Part shown: positions 45,130-57,036 of the stretch, one piece after another
How positions within the stretch are numbered: the stretch's first letter is position 1
How the letters are laid out: the number at the start of each line of letters is the position of its first letter
Source of the DNA: Trichobilharzia szidati
Lineage: Eukaryota > Platyhelminthes > Trematoda > Strigeidida > Schistosomatidae
NCBI GenBank assembly: GCA_944472155.2
Contig: OX235275.1
Span: 54,701,228-54,765,227, forward strand
DNA length: 64,000 bases
Direction: 5' to 3'
Notes under the pieces: generated by a model
The model's input: the letters and a program-made list of their open reading frames with translations, nothing else
The model's database searches: none
What the model was told of the DNA's origin: nothing
Position numbers and translations under genes: made by a program

Positions 45130-46235
45130 TACTTTTCAATTAGATCTTCATCTCTGGCTCTACTCTAATGTACACATATAGGAGTTTTGGTTTTGATTTG
45201 ATTTAAATAAAATTAATATTATCTTTTTGAATACAATCCATCTTCTACGTCTTTTTTCGGCCTACTTATTCCGTTTTAAAGTTTGTTTAGGAAACCTGGG
45301 AAGGTGTTCATGACTAGCTTTCACCCTTGTCGATAGTAAGATTACTTTACTGGGAAGTGAGATCAAGAATTTTGGGATCAATCTGTCATTGTTTGTTTTG
45401 CAAACATTTTGTGTTGATGACGAATAATGTCAAGTGTATGGATGTTAAAACCCCTGAGATTTAAGGTGATTTCATGTCTCTATCTGGGAGGATGCTGTTT
45501 ATGCGCTGTTGACATCCGTAAAAGAAGGATTACACAGTTCTTCAAGAAGATATTCACTGTAACTTCCTTAGGGAATAGGGTTTTCTAGTTTACCATTACT
45601 GTTAAATAGCCTGAAACACAGGATTCTGCAGTTGATCATCTATCTCTGAGGGCATTGATCAATTCGCCTAATTATCTGAAGCTAGGTATACCGGTTGTTT
45701 AACGTGGATTTTGTCCAAGAGAATGCAAGAACCTTCTGCTACCTGGTTACTATTACAAAGAGGTGAAAGTGAGGTTATAAGTAGTGCAACAGCTGAACAT
45801 CTGATCGATACTGATCACCTTATTTCTTCAGCCTGTTTCGTTAAAGTTATCTGCCTGCCATAATCATTATGTATTTAACTCCTCTGTATTAATGGGGCTT
45901 TCACCATGGAAATAGAAAAGTCTGAAAAAGTTTGTTCAATTACTCCTTTACATTCATGATCTTAATCCGTCTATACTAAAGTATTACAATCCTCATTCAT
46001 ACTTTGGTCCTGCTTATATTTCATTTTGTTTATTGAATTTATGTAGATATATATTTCGCTTTTTATGTCGACTTTTGTTATTAATTTCATTCTGAACAAT
46101 TCCTAGTATTAACTCACTTATCACCTTTATTTATTTAATTCAATAATTTAATTATGATTGTTCCATTGGATTCCGAGTGAAACAGCACATCTTCATTATT
46201 TTTCTTATTCTTTACAGTCCTCTTTGGCTGGTTCC
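45130..46235. other. Unassigned intergenic sequence with a local repeat pair
   Basis: 45230-45390 (ttgaatacaatccatcttctacg...ccgttttaaagtttgttt) resembles 43878-44020. Otherwise nothing recognised. Confidence 0.35.
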
Positions 46236-46239
46236 ACGG

Positions 46240-48000
46240 TTGCCCATATTCCCTCATATCCTGATCACATAACCTACTCCATGTCACCCTCTAATTGACG
46301 CCCAACTCGTCGCTTCCCATTCAGGTTCAACTAGAATGACGGTCTGTCGCGCGATGACATTCGACGATTTCCTCAGTGTATATGTAAAACCTGGGCACTG
46401 TGGTACTAATTAATTCTATATTAGTTTGTTTACTAGAAACATCACACAGTGAAACAGTATTGTTAACTGGATGACACCGTTTCGAACAAAATTTATTGCT
46501 CATGATCATATCATCAATAATAATCACACGACTTCGAAACTTCAGTTTTATAGTTTTCTTTGTTCTCTCCTATTTATCGAAGGGCAATAGAATTTTCCAG
46601 ATGTCCAAATGAGTGGACAGGTGTTGAATCATTCCTATTACACGTATTCTCTCTCAGTTGATTCGATAAACAAAGCTTCTGTTATCAGTCCCTCCCTTCA
46701 TTCACCCTGTTACATTGGATTTTAAAAATGTCATCTTATCCCATCCTATTTTATGTTGTGTGTAATTGCATGTGGTGTAGTGCTATAGCTGAACTATTCT
46801 CCAGATTTCTTATCTTATTCAGGTCAACTAATCTAAATATTGCTAGGTTTTTATGCTCGGCTAGTCTGACTGACTGCCCCTGTTCTACTACTTTTACCTA
46901 TGCACTTGACCTGACAATCATTCAAGCAGGGTATTAGATTAACTAAGTTGTTTTGATTTAAAGGCTCCACAGGATCCACCATTTAACTAAAAAAGCTTGT
47001 TTCTGAGTTTGTGGGTTCTAATGCCAGCCACTTTTATTTCTGCCTTGTTAAGAATTCTGCGTAAGGTTTCCGAGGCTCCTTCTTTGTATGGAACTATTAC
47101 TGATGATTTAGATTCCTTATTGTTGGTGTTGTCATTACCTTGCGTATGTTTGACATGCATGTCGTCATTAATATTACTATTATTATTATCACTATCACTA
47201 CTATTATTATTTATTTTATTTTTACGTTTCCTTACGTATTTCCTGACTAATTTTTCAGGGTAATTATTAAGTTTCAAGGCTTCTCTTATGTGTATCACTT
47301 CCTGTCTTAGATTTTCCTTGGTACTACTTAGTTTTTGTGCTCTTTTACTTAAACATTTCACCAATCCTATTGTCACTGACATAGGATTGGATGATCGGAA
47401 GTCTAAATGTCTGTTTAAATGTGTGGGTTTCCTGTAAACACTAGTGTTTAACTTCACATCTTCTTTCCTTTCTACGCTACAATCTAACATTGGAAGTTCC
47501 CCTTCCTGACTTTCCAATTCATAAGTGAATTGAATTGCCTCCACCTTTGAGTTAGTGTGTTCGAAAAATCTATCTGTATCCTGCGTTCTACGTACAGTGA
47601 ATGTGTCATCTACATTTCCTCAGTGTGTGTCCAATCTGTCTTCACTTCTTTCGGTTTATTTGTTTAGCAGTAGGTTTGCTCCCAGAGTTTCTCCTTGCTA
47701 ATTCTTTCTGGTTGGACATTTGATTTTCAGTATGCAGCCAGCAAAGGGGTGCAGATGTTGATAAAAGTTTCCACTAGCCTGCTGGAAATCTGATTTCTGA
47801 GTGAAGAAGAATATTTTGTTGCCTTTCTGATTCTCTAGCTTTGACATTATCCCCAAACGTTTCGACTGCTTGTAGTTGAAACGATGCAGGCTCCATCTTC
47901 TCTATGTTCATTTGAAGTCTTCCCTCCTCTGGCTGTTTTTCTCCATCAGTTTGTTGGTTTTCTCCGGTAGATCGGCATTTGTGTCACATTGGGCATAAAT
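46240..48000 (-). mobile_element. R2 non-LTR fragment, split by a PLE
   Basis: Minus-strand R2 sequence at 46240-46379 (ccatgtcaccctctaattgacg...) resumes at 47614 (tttcctcagtgtgtgtccaatc...) and runs to about 48000. The gap is the PLE at 46380-47613. Confidence 0.7.
46380..47613 (-). mobile_element. Penelope-like element inserted in R2, 13-bp duplication
   Basis: Minus strand starts inside the RT at VDDTFTVRRTQDTDRFFEH, continues in the 47544-46987 frame VEAIQFTYELESQEGELPML, KLNTSVYRKPTHLNRHLDFR, a long Asn/Ser-rich linker (RKNKINNNSSDSDNNN), SSVIVPYKEGASETLRRILN, then a broken endonuclease and the 3' terminus at 46380-46540. The exact repeat atttcctcagtgt at 46367-46379 and 47614-47626 defines it. 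Confidence 0.88.
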
Positions 48001-48960
48001 CAGCTGATCTGAGGTCAGGTTCGGTGCGCAAAAGGAAACTGTGAAGAAATCCAACCAGGAATTGTGTAAACTGTAAATTAAAATTTCGATTGAATTTATT
48101 ATCAATAGGTTCAAATAGCTAGTCACATTTCGGCTAGTTTCTACCGATTCCAGTATTTGCCTGTACTGAGGGAAGCTAGGCACATTGCTAATCAGCCTTG
48201 GCCAAACGAGAGAAACAGCCGTTCAGTGTTGAAATCCCTTCGACAGTCTGTCTAGCAAGCATAACTTGTTGATATAAATAGTATATAACTATTCACATAC
48301 ATCAATCAGTAGTATATTACGTCGCTTATCGATCCAAATAACGAATACTATATATCTTTTTGCTTTGAACGTCCATTATCCAATAAAAAATGTCACCAAA
48401 AGTCACTAATCAACCAACACCTAGCCAACACGTATGAGTCATCGGCTTTTAATCAAAAAAAGCGAAAATGTCTGATATATATTCACAGTCAGATTTCTAA
48501 AGCAAAATTTTTTAATCCAAACACTTGTAATCGCTACAGAAAATCGATGAAGTATGCTTTTCTTTTGAAGATAACAAATTTCAGAGAGAGAAAGTTAAAC
48601 ATCTTGTTTCCTGATTGGTTAAAATACTCCATAGTCTAAATCTGCAGCTGCATCACATCCAGGAGTACGCTGAAGGGTAAAAAGACGGATTAAAAAGAAA
48701 AATTAATTCCAGAAATTACCAAGTGACAAAATAAACATTAATATTAGGAGTCAGATTTCATGAAATCAGTTGGACGGGCCTGAACAGCTTAGTGATACTG
48801 CTACCTTTTACATGTATCTTAATTCGCCTTTCCTAGTGTTTCATTCTGGTGTTTACCACACAAATAATAGTTCCTACATGATGGGTTGATGCTTTTCTCT
48901 AGTGAATTTAAATGCCCATTCTAAACTCACTTTGATTGACTTCAGGAAAAATCAATTGGG
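48000..48960. other. Unassigned intergenic sequence
   Basis: No gene recognised on either strand. Confidence 0.3.
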
Positions 48961-48964
48961 GTTA

Positions 48965-49445
48965 TTTTCAGGTATCGGTTTCTGGGGATTTGATTGGTTG
49001 GTTACAGGAATTCATCATGAATTTGCACCGACTACAGAACCATTGGAAAAACTGGGAGTATTGGACAACCGGGTTTTTCGCCAGCGTAGTTTAGGACTCC
49101 TCACAACACGCACCCACACCGTGGGGTACAAACCCAGGACCTTATGGTCGCAACGTCTTTGGCGTGGGTGGGTGTGGGACAAATACTCGCCGAAGACACT
49201 GGCTAGCTCTCATGCTATGTCATGAACTGGAAAGAGTTGGGATTCATGGGCTGGCCACTGGATCGGGTCCCAGTGGCTTAATGGTCTACGAGCTAGCTTG
49301 CCTTGTCCTGGAAGGTCCTGGGTTTGAATCCTATAGTCCCAAACCAGGCTGACGAAATAGCACAGTCCAGTACTTCCAACTGGTCTTCCATTGGTTCTTT
49401 AATCGATGTCAACTCATCATAATGAAATCCTGCAACCAATTATGT
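48965..49445. repeat. SINE family A, head-to-head pair
   Basis: Minus copy 48970-49150 (inverted tail at 48973) abuts a plus copy 49150-49440 (ggtcccagtggcttaatggtctacgag box A; ggtttgaatcc box B; caatgaaatcctgcaaccaa end). The ribozyme segments of both are degenerate. Confidence 0.7.
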
Positions 49446-49844
49446 TTACACTCACTGCCTACTTAAAAATTAGTAGGTAGATAATAAATGTAGATAAAAT
49501 TAAAGTATCATTTTGAAAACAAATTAATGCATGTTTTTGATCGCAGTTTACAGTCATAGTGCTATAAACAGAAGAACCCTTTATTCCAATGTGAACTGTA
49601 ATATTGAATCATTCTGCTGAAGAACTTCGATGTTATTCTATTTACTGTTATCACTGCCAACCAGAGTTGATGAGAAAGTAATTTTAGTATGTTTTAGGGA
49701 GTGTTTATAGGCTAATTTGGACAACTTTTGCTTCAAATTCTGAGAATAATATACAAACGCATCAACAGACCACGCTTCCGCGGTATGAATTCCCACAGAA
49801 AATCAAAATAACAAACGCCAGAATATCAAAACTTGACTGATAGA

Positions 49845-50000
49845 ATTTATTCTGCACCAAACAAAGGACTAGACGCATAACACTAGTTCACAACCAATTT
49901 ATCTAGTACAGTCCTACATGAGGTTGAACGCTAGCCCGAATACATCAGGCTAACCTTTATGAGGGAGGCATCATAGCAGCTTGATAACTAGACAAAGACT
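49845..50000. repeat. Family D SINE fragment
   Basis: gactgatagaatttattctgc...gactagacgcataacactag resembles 5780-5830. Confidence 0.45.
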
Positions 50001-50119
50001 GAATGCTGCTGTTAAGGAGACCGTTTTATGCATCTAATAGCATAATAATTGAGAATGTGAAGCCAACATATCCATCCATCCAAGCCGTTTGAACATGCAA
50101 AGAATGACGTCAGATCCTA

Positions 50120-50720
50120 CTGTATTTACCAGTTTGAATGTAGGCGTGGACACACATACATAGGGAGGACTCATCGATCTCTGCAAGTAAGGCCTGGCTT
50201 CAAAGCACATCCCTAAATGGCTCCAGAAGCAAACAGAATCTTCAGAACCCATTAATGGTGAGAACAGGAGACCTAGCTCCTATCATAGAGACAGGACATA
50301 AAATTGACGTCAATAGATCTTTTAAATCTATCTATAAAAGGTGTTTGGGGCGTATCCTAAAGTTTGTGGAAGCCCTAGCTGGCAATTAGGAAGTTTAAAC
50401 CACCTTTATGCGTTCAAAGCAACAATTCGTCATCACGCTAAACCACCTCCCTTGGTAAACTTTGTTTTTATACCATACCAGCCAGGGTAGATGCACTATT
50501 ACCTCTGCTATTTGGTTTAGTGGTCTTCGTTGTTATTTTGACCTTCAATATATCCTTTCAACTTGACTTAAGTAGTCTATTTTCTCACCTCTTAACTATT
50601 TATTAGTTTCATATATATATTCATATGACAAGTGCGTGGAGTGTGATCAGATTGTTTGAAATGTGTTGCTCAGATATACAATACACGATTCAGACAGACA
50701 AATTACGTCTTCGTATTGCT
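50120..50720 (+). mobile_element. Penelope-like element C-end, plus strand
   Basis: Inverted counterpart of 4740-5215: atgtaggcgtggacacacatac, then IRKFKPPLCVQSNNSS-type endings and a hydrophobic 3' frame. Broken. Confidence 0.65.
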
Positions 50721-50734
50721 TTATCTATATACAT

Positions 50735-51195
50735 ATTCAAGCATTGGTTTTGTAGGGATTTTGTTTGATTGCATGGAGGATTTCACCATTAGCTGACATC
50801 AGTTAGAGAACCACTGGAAAACCTGAGAGTACTGGACAGCTCATGGTGAAATCCTCCATGCAATCAAACAAAATCCCTACAAAACCAATACTTGAAAATT
50901 AATCTGATGCTCACCAGCGACTGGCCCTATTCAGGCAGTTAACCTGGGGTTCTAGTGGGTAGCCGTGACCAGTAGGGTACAGAGGATTGAAGGGGAGGCA
51001 GTAACTCATCGAAGAAGACATTGCGAAATGGTCGCGCTATGTCGTCAATTGGAATTCAAGGACCATTGGACTAGCGGGTCCCAGTGGCTTAACGGTCTAC
51101 GAGCTAGCTCACCTTGTAACGGGGAGGTCCTGGGTTCGAACCCCGCAATGTAGGTGCGTACTGATGAAGAGTTCCAAACTAGGACGAAACAGTCA
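50735..51195. repeat. SINE family A, head-to-head pair
   Basis: Minus partial copy 50740-50845 fused to plus copy 50846-51192 (box A agtggcttaacggtctacgag at 51082, box B gggttcgaacccc at 51132). The plus copy ends within ribozyme helix III: GTACTG, ATGAAGA, GGACGAAACAG at 51158-51192. It lies about 45 bp from the TRPA exon at 51238. Confidence 0.75.
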
Positions 51196-51237
51196 TATAT
51201 AATTTAAAAGAAATATCTCAGTGAAAATAATACTTAC

Positions 51238-51352
51238 CCCGGGGTAAGCTCCTTCGTCAACACTGAATTCTTTAGTTCTAATTTCTAATTTCTCAATAAT
51301 AGCAGCCATTCGTGTAGTTTGTAGTTTCGTTTCCTTATCAATCGATATAATC
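51238..51352 (-). CDS. TRPA1: TRPA channel exon: helical tail, last exon recognised
   Basis: 115 bp, acceptor ataatacag, donor CCCGGG|gtaagt. The translation ISIDKETKLQTTRMAAIIEKLEIRTKEF has a heptad-like pattern, fitting the C-terminal coiled coil of TRPA1. It ends in phase 0 with no stop, so the C-terminus lies in one or more exons further left. Confidence 0.75.
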
Positions 51353-51559
51353 CTGTATTATTATATAACAGTGATACATATAGAGTTAATAAGAGTTATG
51401 GAGTGGGAGATAGCAAACAAGGCATGTAGTTGAAATGAGTGTATTTGTAAGCATTTTTGTCATCTTGGTATCTGTTTGTTAAGTCAACTCACTAGTCACT
51501 CATAAGTCAGACCGTGATTTGTACCACAGGACAGACAGAAAATACCAGTATATTCAGAT

Positions 51560-51715
51560 AATTGGTTTAACTTTAAGTCAAAGGTCTTCAGCCAGGACCT
51601 TGACGTTACAAGGTGAGTATATCGGCCATTCAGCCGTCGGGATGGAATTTAATGCCTCCTGAATTTTAACTTCTATCAGTTCACGATATATAGCGTGACC
51701 ACCAGCTAATATGAT
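51560..51715 (-). repeat. SINE family A fragment
   Basis: Inverted head: ccaggaccttgacgttacaaggtgag, ccattcagccgtcgggat, gttcacgatatatagcgtgacc. Confidence 0.5.
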
Positions 51716-52115
51716 CCTACATGAAGGTCAAACCACAGACCTTCATTAACAGTTGTCTTCTCTCAATACTCAGATCAGATGGCCAGAAAAGATCAGCAAC
51801 AGAGATCTCCGGGAGCGAAACAACCAGGAACCAATTGTGAAACAAGTAGGCAGGAAGAAATGGAGATGGACTGGCTGGCCATACCCTGAGAAAACCATCA
51901 AGTGACATCACTAGACAAGCCATTGAGTGCAACACGAGTGGAAAGCGGCGAGTTGGTCGTCCAAGTGTGACTTAGAGGAGGTCATGTGAAGAGGAGATGA
52001 AAACGTGTGGGCAGACTTGGAGCCAGGTGAAGACTCTAGCAGAGAACCGAACGCAACGGAGACGCGCGGCTGCAGCCCTATGTTCCTGTAAGAATTAAAG
52101 GAAATAATAATAATT
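51715..52115 (+). mobile_element. R2 non-LTR 3' fragment
   Basis: cagaccttcattaacagttgtcttc through gaaacaagtaggcaggaagaaatgg to the (AAT)n end at 52100-52115, colinear with 16550-16945. Confidence 0.75.
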
Positions 52116-52124
52116 TATCGGTTA

Positions 52125-52770
52125 AATGGTGGATCCTGTGGAGCCTTTAAAACAAAACAATTAAGTTCATCTACTGCACTGCTAGAATGATTGTCAGGTC
52201 AAATACATAGGTCAAACTAGTAGCAGAACGGCGTCGATCAGTCAGACTAGCGGAGCATAAAAACCTAGCAGCAAAATCGAGATTAGTTGACCCGAATAAG
52301 ATTAGAAATATAGAGAGTAGTTCAGCTATAGCACTACAAGCAATAGGATGGGATAGGATGACAGTTTTAAAATCTAATGTCACAGAGTGGAGGGAGAGAT
52401 TGATAACAGAAGCTTTGTTTGTCGAATCAACTGAAGCGAATACGTGTAATAGGAATGATTCAACACTTGTCCCAGATATCTGGAAAATTCTGCTACCCCA
52501 ACGAAGACAAATAGGAGAGGACAAAGAAAACTATAAAACTCAAGTTTCGAAGTTGAGTGATTATAATTGATGAAATCCTCCATTCAATCAAACAAAAAGT
52601 CCCTACAAAACCAATACTTGAAATGATTATGAACAATAAATTTTGTTCGAAACGTCATCCAGTAAATAATACTGTTTCACTCACTCTGTGATGTATCTAA
52701 TAAACAAACTAGTATGGAATTACTTACTCTCACAGTGCCCAAGTTTTACATCTACATTAATATTCCTTCT
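52125..52770 (+). mobile_element. Penelope-like element C-end with SINE-A tail insert
   Basis: Plus-strand frame 52358-52570 reads LKSNVTEWRERLITEALFVE and LVPDIWKILLPQRRQ; preceding sequence has the broken GIY-YIG (CQVKYIGQT-like near 52195). A 50-bp SINE-A tail (52572-52622) interrupts it; the terminal region resumes to 52760. Confidence 0.75.
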
Positions 52771-52819
52771 GTCCTTTTCTGTCGTCTTTTGATAGCCCTG
52801 TACTTTCCAATAGGCTCTT

Positions 52820-54080
52820 ATCTCCGCTTCAGACGATCTCTCGCATGTCCTACTCGGACTCATGCTCAACTCACTGTTACCCATTGAGGTTCTACTTGAT
52901 CTTTTGGAGTGCAATGTTACTCGATGGTCTCTCAAAGTGTTTCCGATCCATCTTAATTATTTTCGGCATATTTGTTAGTCAATAGGTAGGTTCTTAGCTG
53001 GTTCGTTAGCTGTCAGAGTTCCCTGTTGTTAATTATTGCGGTTTGACCATCTGACCTTCAATATTGAGCCATAGAAGACAGAAGCCTGTTGGGAATGCCT
53101 TTCATGACGCTCTGTGCCTCTGAACCATGTAGAAGAACTGATTGAACGCTAGTATTGGAAATCTGAATCTTTTTATTTAGACTTAGTGTAATAGATTTCC
53201 GCTCTGATTTCAAATCAATGAAGGTCAGTCTTACTTTTCTAATGCTGGCTAGTTTAGGCATCCTCTTTCGTGACTCCTGTAGTTAAAGTGCTGCTACGGT
53301 GGCGAGTGGGTATCTTAATCACCGTTGTCTTCCCAATGACCAATCAAAATCCTGTCTCCACTGTTTCTTTCGCCAGTTTGTTTATTTTCTCCTAAAGCTC
53401 TTCAAATCTGTGTGAAATCAGACAGAAATCATCCAATAAGTTCACATTTTCCAGTGTCTTCTTATCAGCACAATGTTCACCTTTCACTTCACTCCCCACA
53501 GCCTGTCGCATGATCTAGTCCACCATAAACAAAAATATCATCTGTGATACTAGGATCCTTTGCAATAAAGGGTGATTTTCCTAATGGGGTGGATTGTCTG
53601 TGCCGTCCCTTCTTTTCTGGACGGCCCGAGAACCGGTTAGTAAACTCGGTAAAGATAAGGGTATCGAAGACAGGCTTTAAAGTCCGTGTAGAGATCCACA
53701 GCATTTAACACAAGGAATTTTTAACACCCTTGTCAAGGAATTGCTTCCATTTGGTTCAGAGATTTGGTGCGACTGTCACCTAACGGATTATTGTAGACTT
53801 CCGTCATCAACTGCTTCCACTCGGTACTGTAGATCAGATGGCCAACTGGATAGTGACACCACACTCCCGAACTTTGAATAAAACTCGAAATGGAAGCTAA
53901 GAGTTGATCCTTGATGTCAAAGTAACAAGGAGAGAATTATACGAACAAGACATAAGAGCATGTGGGCAGTCAGAAAGTCAGTGTAAAGTGATGGCGGGAA
54001 AAAGGGAGTTCAATGGATATCGGCTGTTGTAGCTCAATGTACCACTAAGAACTTCAGGAATAAATACTAATAATAATAGC
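52820..54080. mobile_element. R2 non-LTR fragments in opposite orientations
   Basis: 52820-53720 is R2 on the minus strand (53261-53058 reads LASIRKVRLTFIDLKSERKS). 53720-54080 is a decayed R2 3' end on the plus strand ending aataaatactaataataatag. Confidence 0.55.
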
Positions 54081-54432
54081 CATATAAAAGCTACTAAAAT
54101 AGTGTTTGTAATCGAACTTATGTATGGTTGAATTCTTAATCATCGTCTGAATGGTAAGTGAGTTCGCCTAGTGACCCAGTACGTTCTCAGATGCACACTG
54201 CTAAGCATCCCTCAAATGGGAAATCACAAAAGTTCAGTTTTCCCTGACTTCCAATGGTTCACTTAATCGTACCAGTCTACAACGAGATCTATCTTGAAAC
54301 AATAATTCCATGAAAAATATCAACCAATAAGGTTACTAATAATTAATTCTGACAGATATGGACACAAGAAACTAGCCAATCAGAATCAGTCTGACAGTTA
54401 ATGGTTGATTCTTTACCAATGAGAATCGTCCA

Positions 54433-54433
54433 G

Positions 54434-54458
<25 letters not shown>
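54433..54458. repeat. (AT)n microsatellite
   Basis: Uninterrupted ta run. Confidence 0.9.
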
Positions 54459-54465
<7 letters not shown>

Positions 54466-54567
54466 TGCCTGATAAGGACGCACACACTGATTAAATTATC
54501 TAGCATGACATTCAAACGTTTGAAATAAAGACATTTTTAGAGAGAGAAAACAAAATAAGTTACTTAC

Positions 54568-54650
54568 TTTTGAATTGTTTGTTCAAGACTCTTTTGCATT
54601 GAATTCTCATCATTTGTCTCAATTGTATTATTCACTTTGTCTAAGAATGC
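54568..54650 (-). CDS. TRPA1: TRPA channel exon: C-terminal tail
   Basis: 83 bp, acceptor atttcttttcag, donor CAAAA|gtaagt. It encodes AFLDKVNNTIETNDENSMQ..., polar and helix-prone. Phase 0 in; the two leftover A bases join G of the next exon to make lysine. Assigned by splice phase and position rather than by strong similarity. Confidence 0.75.
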
Positions 54651-54929
54651 CTGAAAAGAAATGAACAAATGCATGAAAAATAACTGGATACTTCACATTA
54701 ATGTGAGGTACATTTGTCAGAGTGAAGACGTGTAACATCTATCTGATCGCCTTTATCGTGCCATAAAGGTGGATGTAGACTACCTGTGTTTGATCCTCGA
54801 GACGCTAAGAATCAATGACTGAAAGCCGTTCTCAGTAACACAGAGGATTAAACCCTCATGTTCTTATATATTACCATTGTTTCTCTCACATATTTCTGCC
54901 CAGTAAAGTTCTACTTTCTCTCTACCTTT

Positions 54930-56930
54930 GCGTGCAATATGAAATGCCGTATGTTTAATAGATGGACATCTATGGAAAGTTCTTTGTTGAAAGTCAGTCA
55001 ACAGACTCTGAAATCATCGATGAGGAAAGCATCAGGTGACATTGTGTGCCAGGCCGTCGTTCGAGTTGAACCCGAGTGAAGAGTGACAAGTTGGCTGTCG
55101 CTTCAAGGCTGACGTAGAGGAGATCACATGAGAAGGAGAATGACTGGTTTCAACATAGAACTTTGCACTGATGTGCAGCAGGTCGAGTCTCCACACTACA
55201 CTCAGCATACAAAGCAAGAGAAGAAAGTAAAAAGAAATGCAAAACAGAGACAGTAAACAGGGGTATGAGACAAAAGGAATAGTAATAACGAAGAACCATG
55301 CAGTTAATTATAAATGTTAAGTCACAAGGAGTGGATGCATCTGCACTAGCCATATCACCAATTATCTCCAGCCACTGGTGTTTAACATCCGAGGACCCGA
55401 ACCAGGAAGTCTACATCTATCTACGTGGCTTAGACTAACTGTTGTGGATTTGATTGAATGATGAAGCCACCATTGGCTCTTTTCTTATGTCAGTCAGCTA
55501 ACATCGCCTGTTGTCGAGGGAGGCCATGGTTAGGGATGCATGCGTAACACATGTTTTAACCAGCCTCGTCGATTGATTTCCCCTCCCATCTACCTAGCAC
55601 TCACTGGACGGATGCCTAACCTCAATATTGCTCACCCTATTAAACCACTTCACATGGGAGATAGAAAGTAGGGACCTATGACCAAAGACAGCTAGCCAAG
55701 CTTTTCGTGTCTTCCACCCTCAATGGCCATGTCTCACTCACATCCATAAAGGAGGACAAAGTGGACTGCTGAGCATTACACACGTCCTTTGGTCGATAGC
55801 CGGATATAGCGTCTACGCTAGAGACGGAGTAAACTGGCATATGCAAAACAAACCTTCTGTATCCATGGTGACATTTCGTCAGCGATCAACCCTGTGAAGC
55901 TGGCTGATACAACTTCCAAATAAGTGAAGTGGTCAACACGCTCTACCACTTCAACCCCTATTTCTAAACTAGGAGTCAGTGTAGTGCAGTCCTGTAACAT
56001 CATCTTACATTTGACAACGGGGGCGAATCGCATGCCAAACATTAGCAGATTGCAGCTCAAGATGTTCAGAAGGCTCTGCTCTATTTTGTCAGCATCTTCA
56101 CCTAAACAGACTATATCATCCACATGCATATTCTAAGTCAATGAGACTATTATTTCCTGGTAATAAGTCAATCACTTAGTCGCTGAAGTCACTTAGGGTT
56201 AATTCCACTAGTACATCTATGATGAAATTGAATAGAAATGGGGATAGTGGGCATCCCTGACGGACACCACTAGTTGTTACCACTTCAGATGACAACTCGC
56301 TCTCACCTGGTTGTATGAATTCGAGTAGAGTGCCTTGATCAATGCAATGTATTTTCTCGGCATTCCCTTTACAGCCAAGCATCGCCAGAGTACCTCTCGG
56401 TCGACAGAATCGAATGCCGCCTTTAGGTCAAGAAATATAACGATTGTTGGACGCCGGTAGGAATGCCTATGTTCGAGAATCTGTCGAAGGGTGAAGATAT
56501 GATCAATACACCCTCTTCCTCGTCTAAAGCCAAGCTGGTTCTTCCGTGTTTGTGCCTCCCGGGCAACGCTTAGTCTACGCATTATAAATGAATCTAGAAC
56601 TTTGGATACCATATTAGTCAAGCTAAACCCCCTGTGATTATCACAGGAAGACTTGTCTCCCTTCTTGTATATGGGGATAATCAATGACTTAAACCAACCC
56701 GACGGAACTTCCTCTGATTCCCAGACGTTCCCTAGTACCTCAGTTAACGCAGACAGTAAACTATCTCCACTGTATTTAAATACTTCTGGAGTCATTCCAT
56801 CAGGAGATGAAAGCTTGCGGACAATAGTGGAGCTAGATAAGGAGAACTCCATTGAACAGGATGCAGTAAAGATGGGCTGTTGATGCCCTATGTTCCACTT
56901 GTGACACAAGGAAACAATAAGAAAATATTC
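54930..56930 (+). mobile_element. R2 non-LTR fragment split by R1
   Basis: R2 3' coding part at 54930-55140 (tcgagttgaacccgagtgaagag...gagatcacatgagaaggagaa) continues at 56839 (aaggagaactccattgaacagg...gcagtaaagatgggctgttgatgcc) and ends near 56925. Confidence 0.6.
55141..56838 (-). mobile_element. R1 non-LTR element, longest RT remnant
   Basis: The minus strand from 56838 encodes SSPDGMTPEVFKYSGDSLLS, WFKSLIIPIYKKGDKSSCDN, FRRGRGCIDHIFTLRQILEH, VIFLDLKAAFDSVDREVLWR (motif A), then after a frameshift GVRQGCPLSPFLFNFIIDVL (motif B), and further on VDDIVCLGEDADK (YADD equivalent, decayed), ending in the 3' UTR and tail at 55141. Truncated at the 5' end inside ORF2. A candidate 8-bp duplication aaggagaa flanks it (55133-55140, 56839-56846). 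Confidence 0.88.
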
Positions 56931-57036
56931 CATATCAGAAACTAGTATCGGTAAAATGACCAACAGAAAGCAAATGAAGCAAGCCTGTCAGTTAGTCAGG
57001 GTCCGTTAACAAAAATACAAAACCTTCGTTACTTAC

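Noticed and set aside
47160..47240. Asn/Ser-rich low-complexity stretch as a microsatellite-only feature
   Set aside because: It is the in-frame linker of the PLE polyprotein, with conserved coding sequence on both sides.
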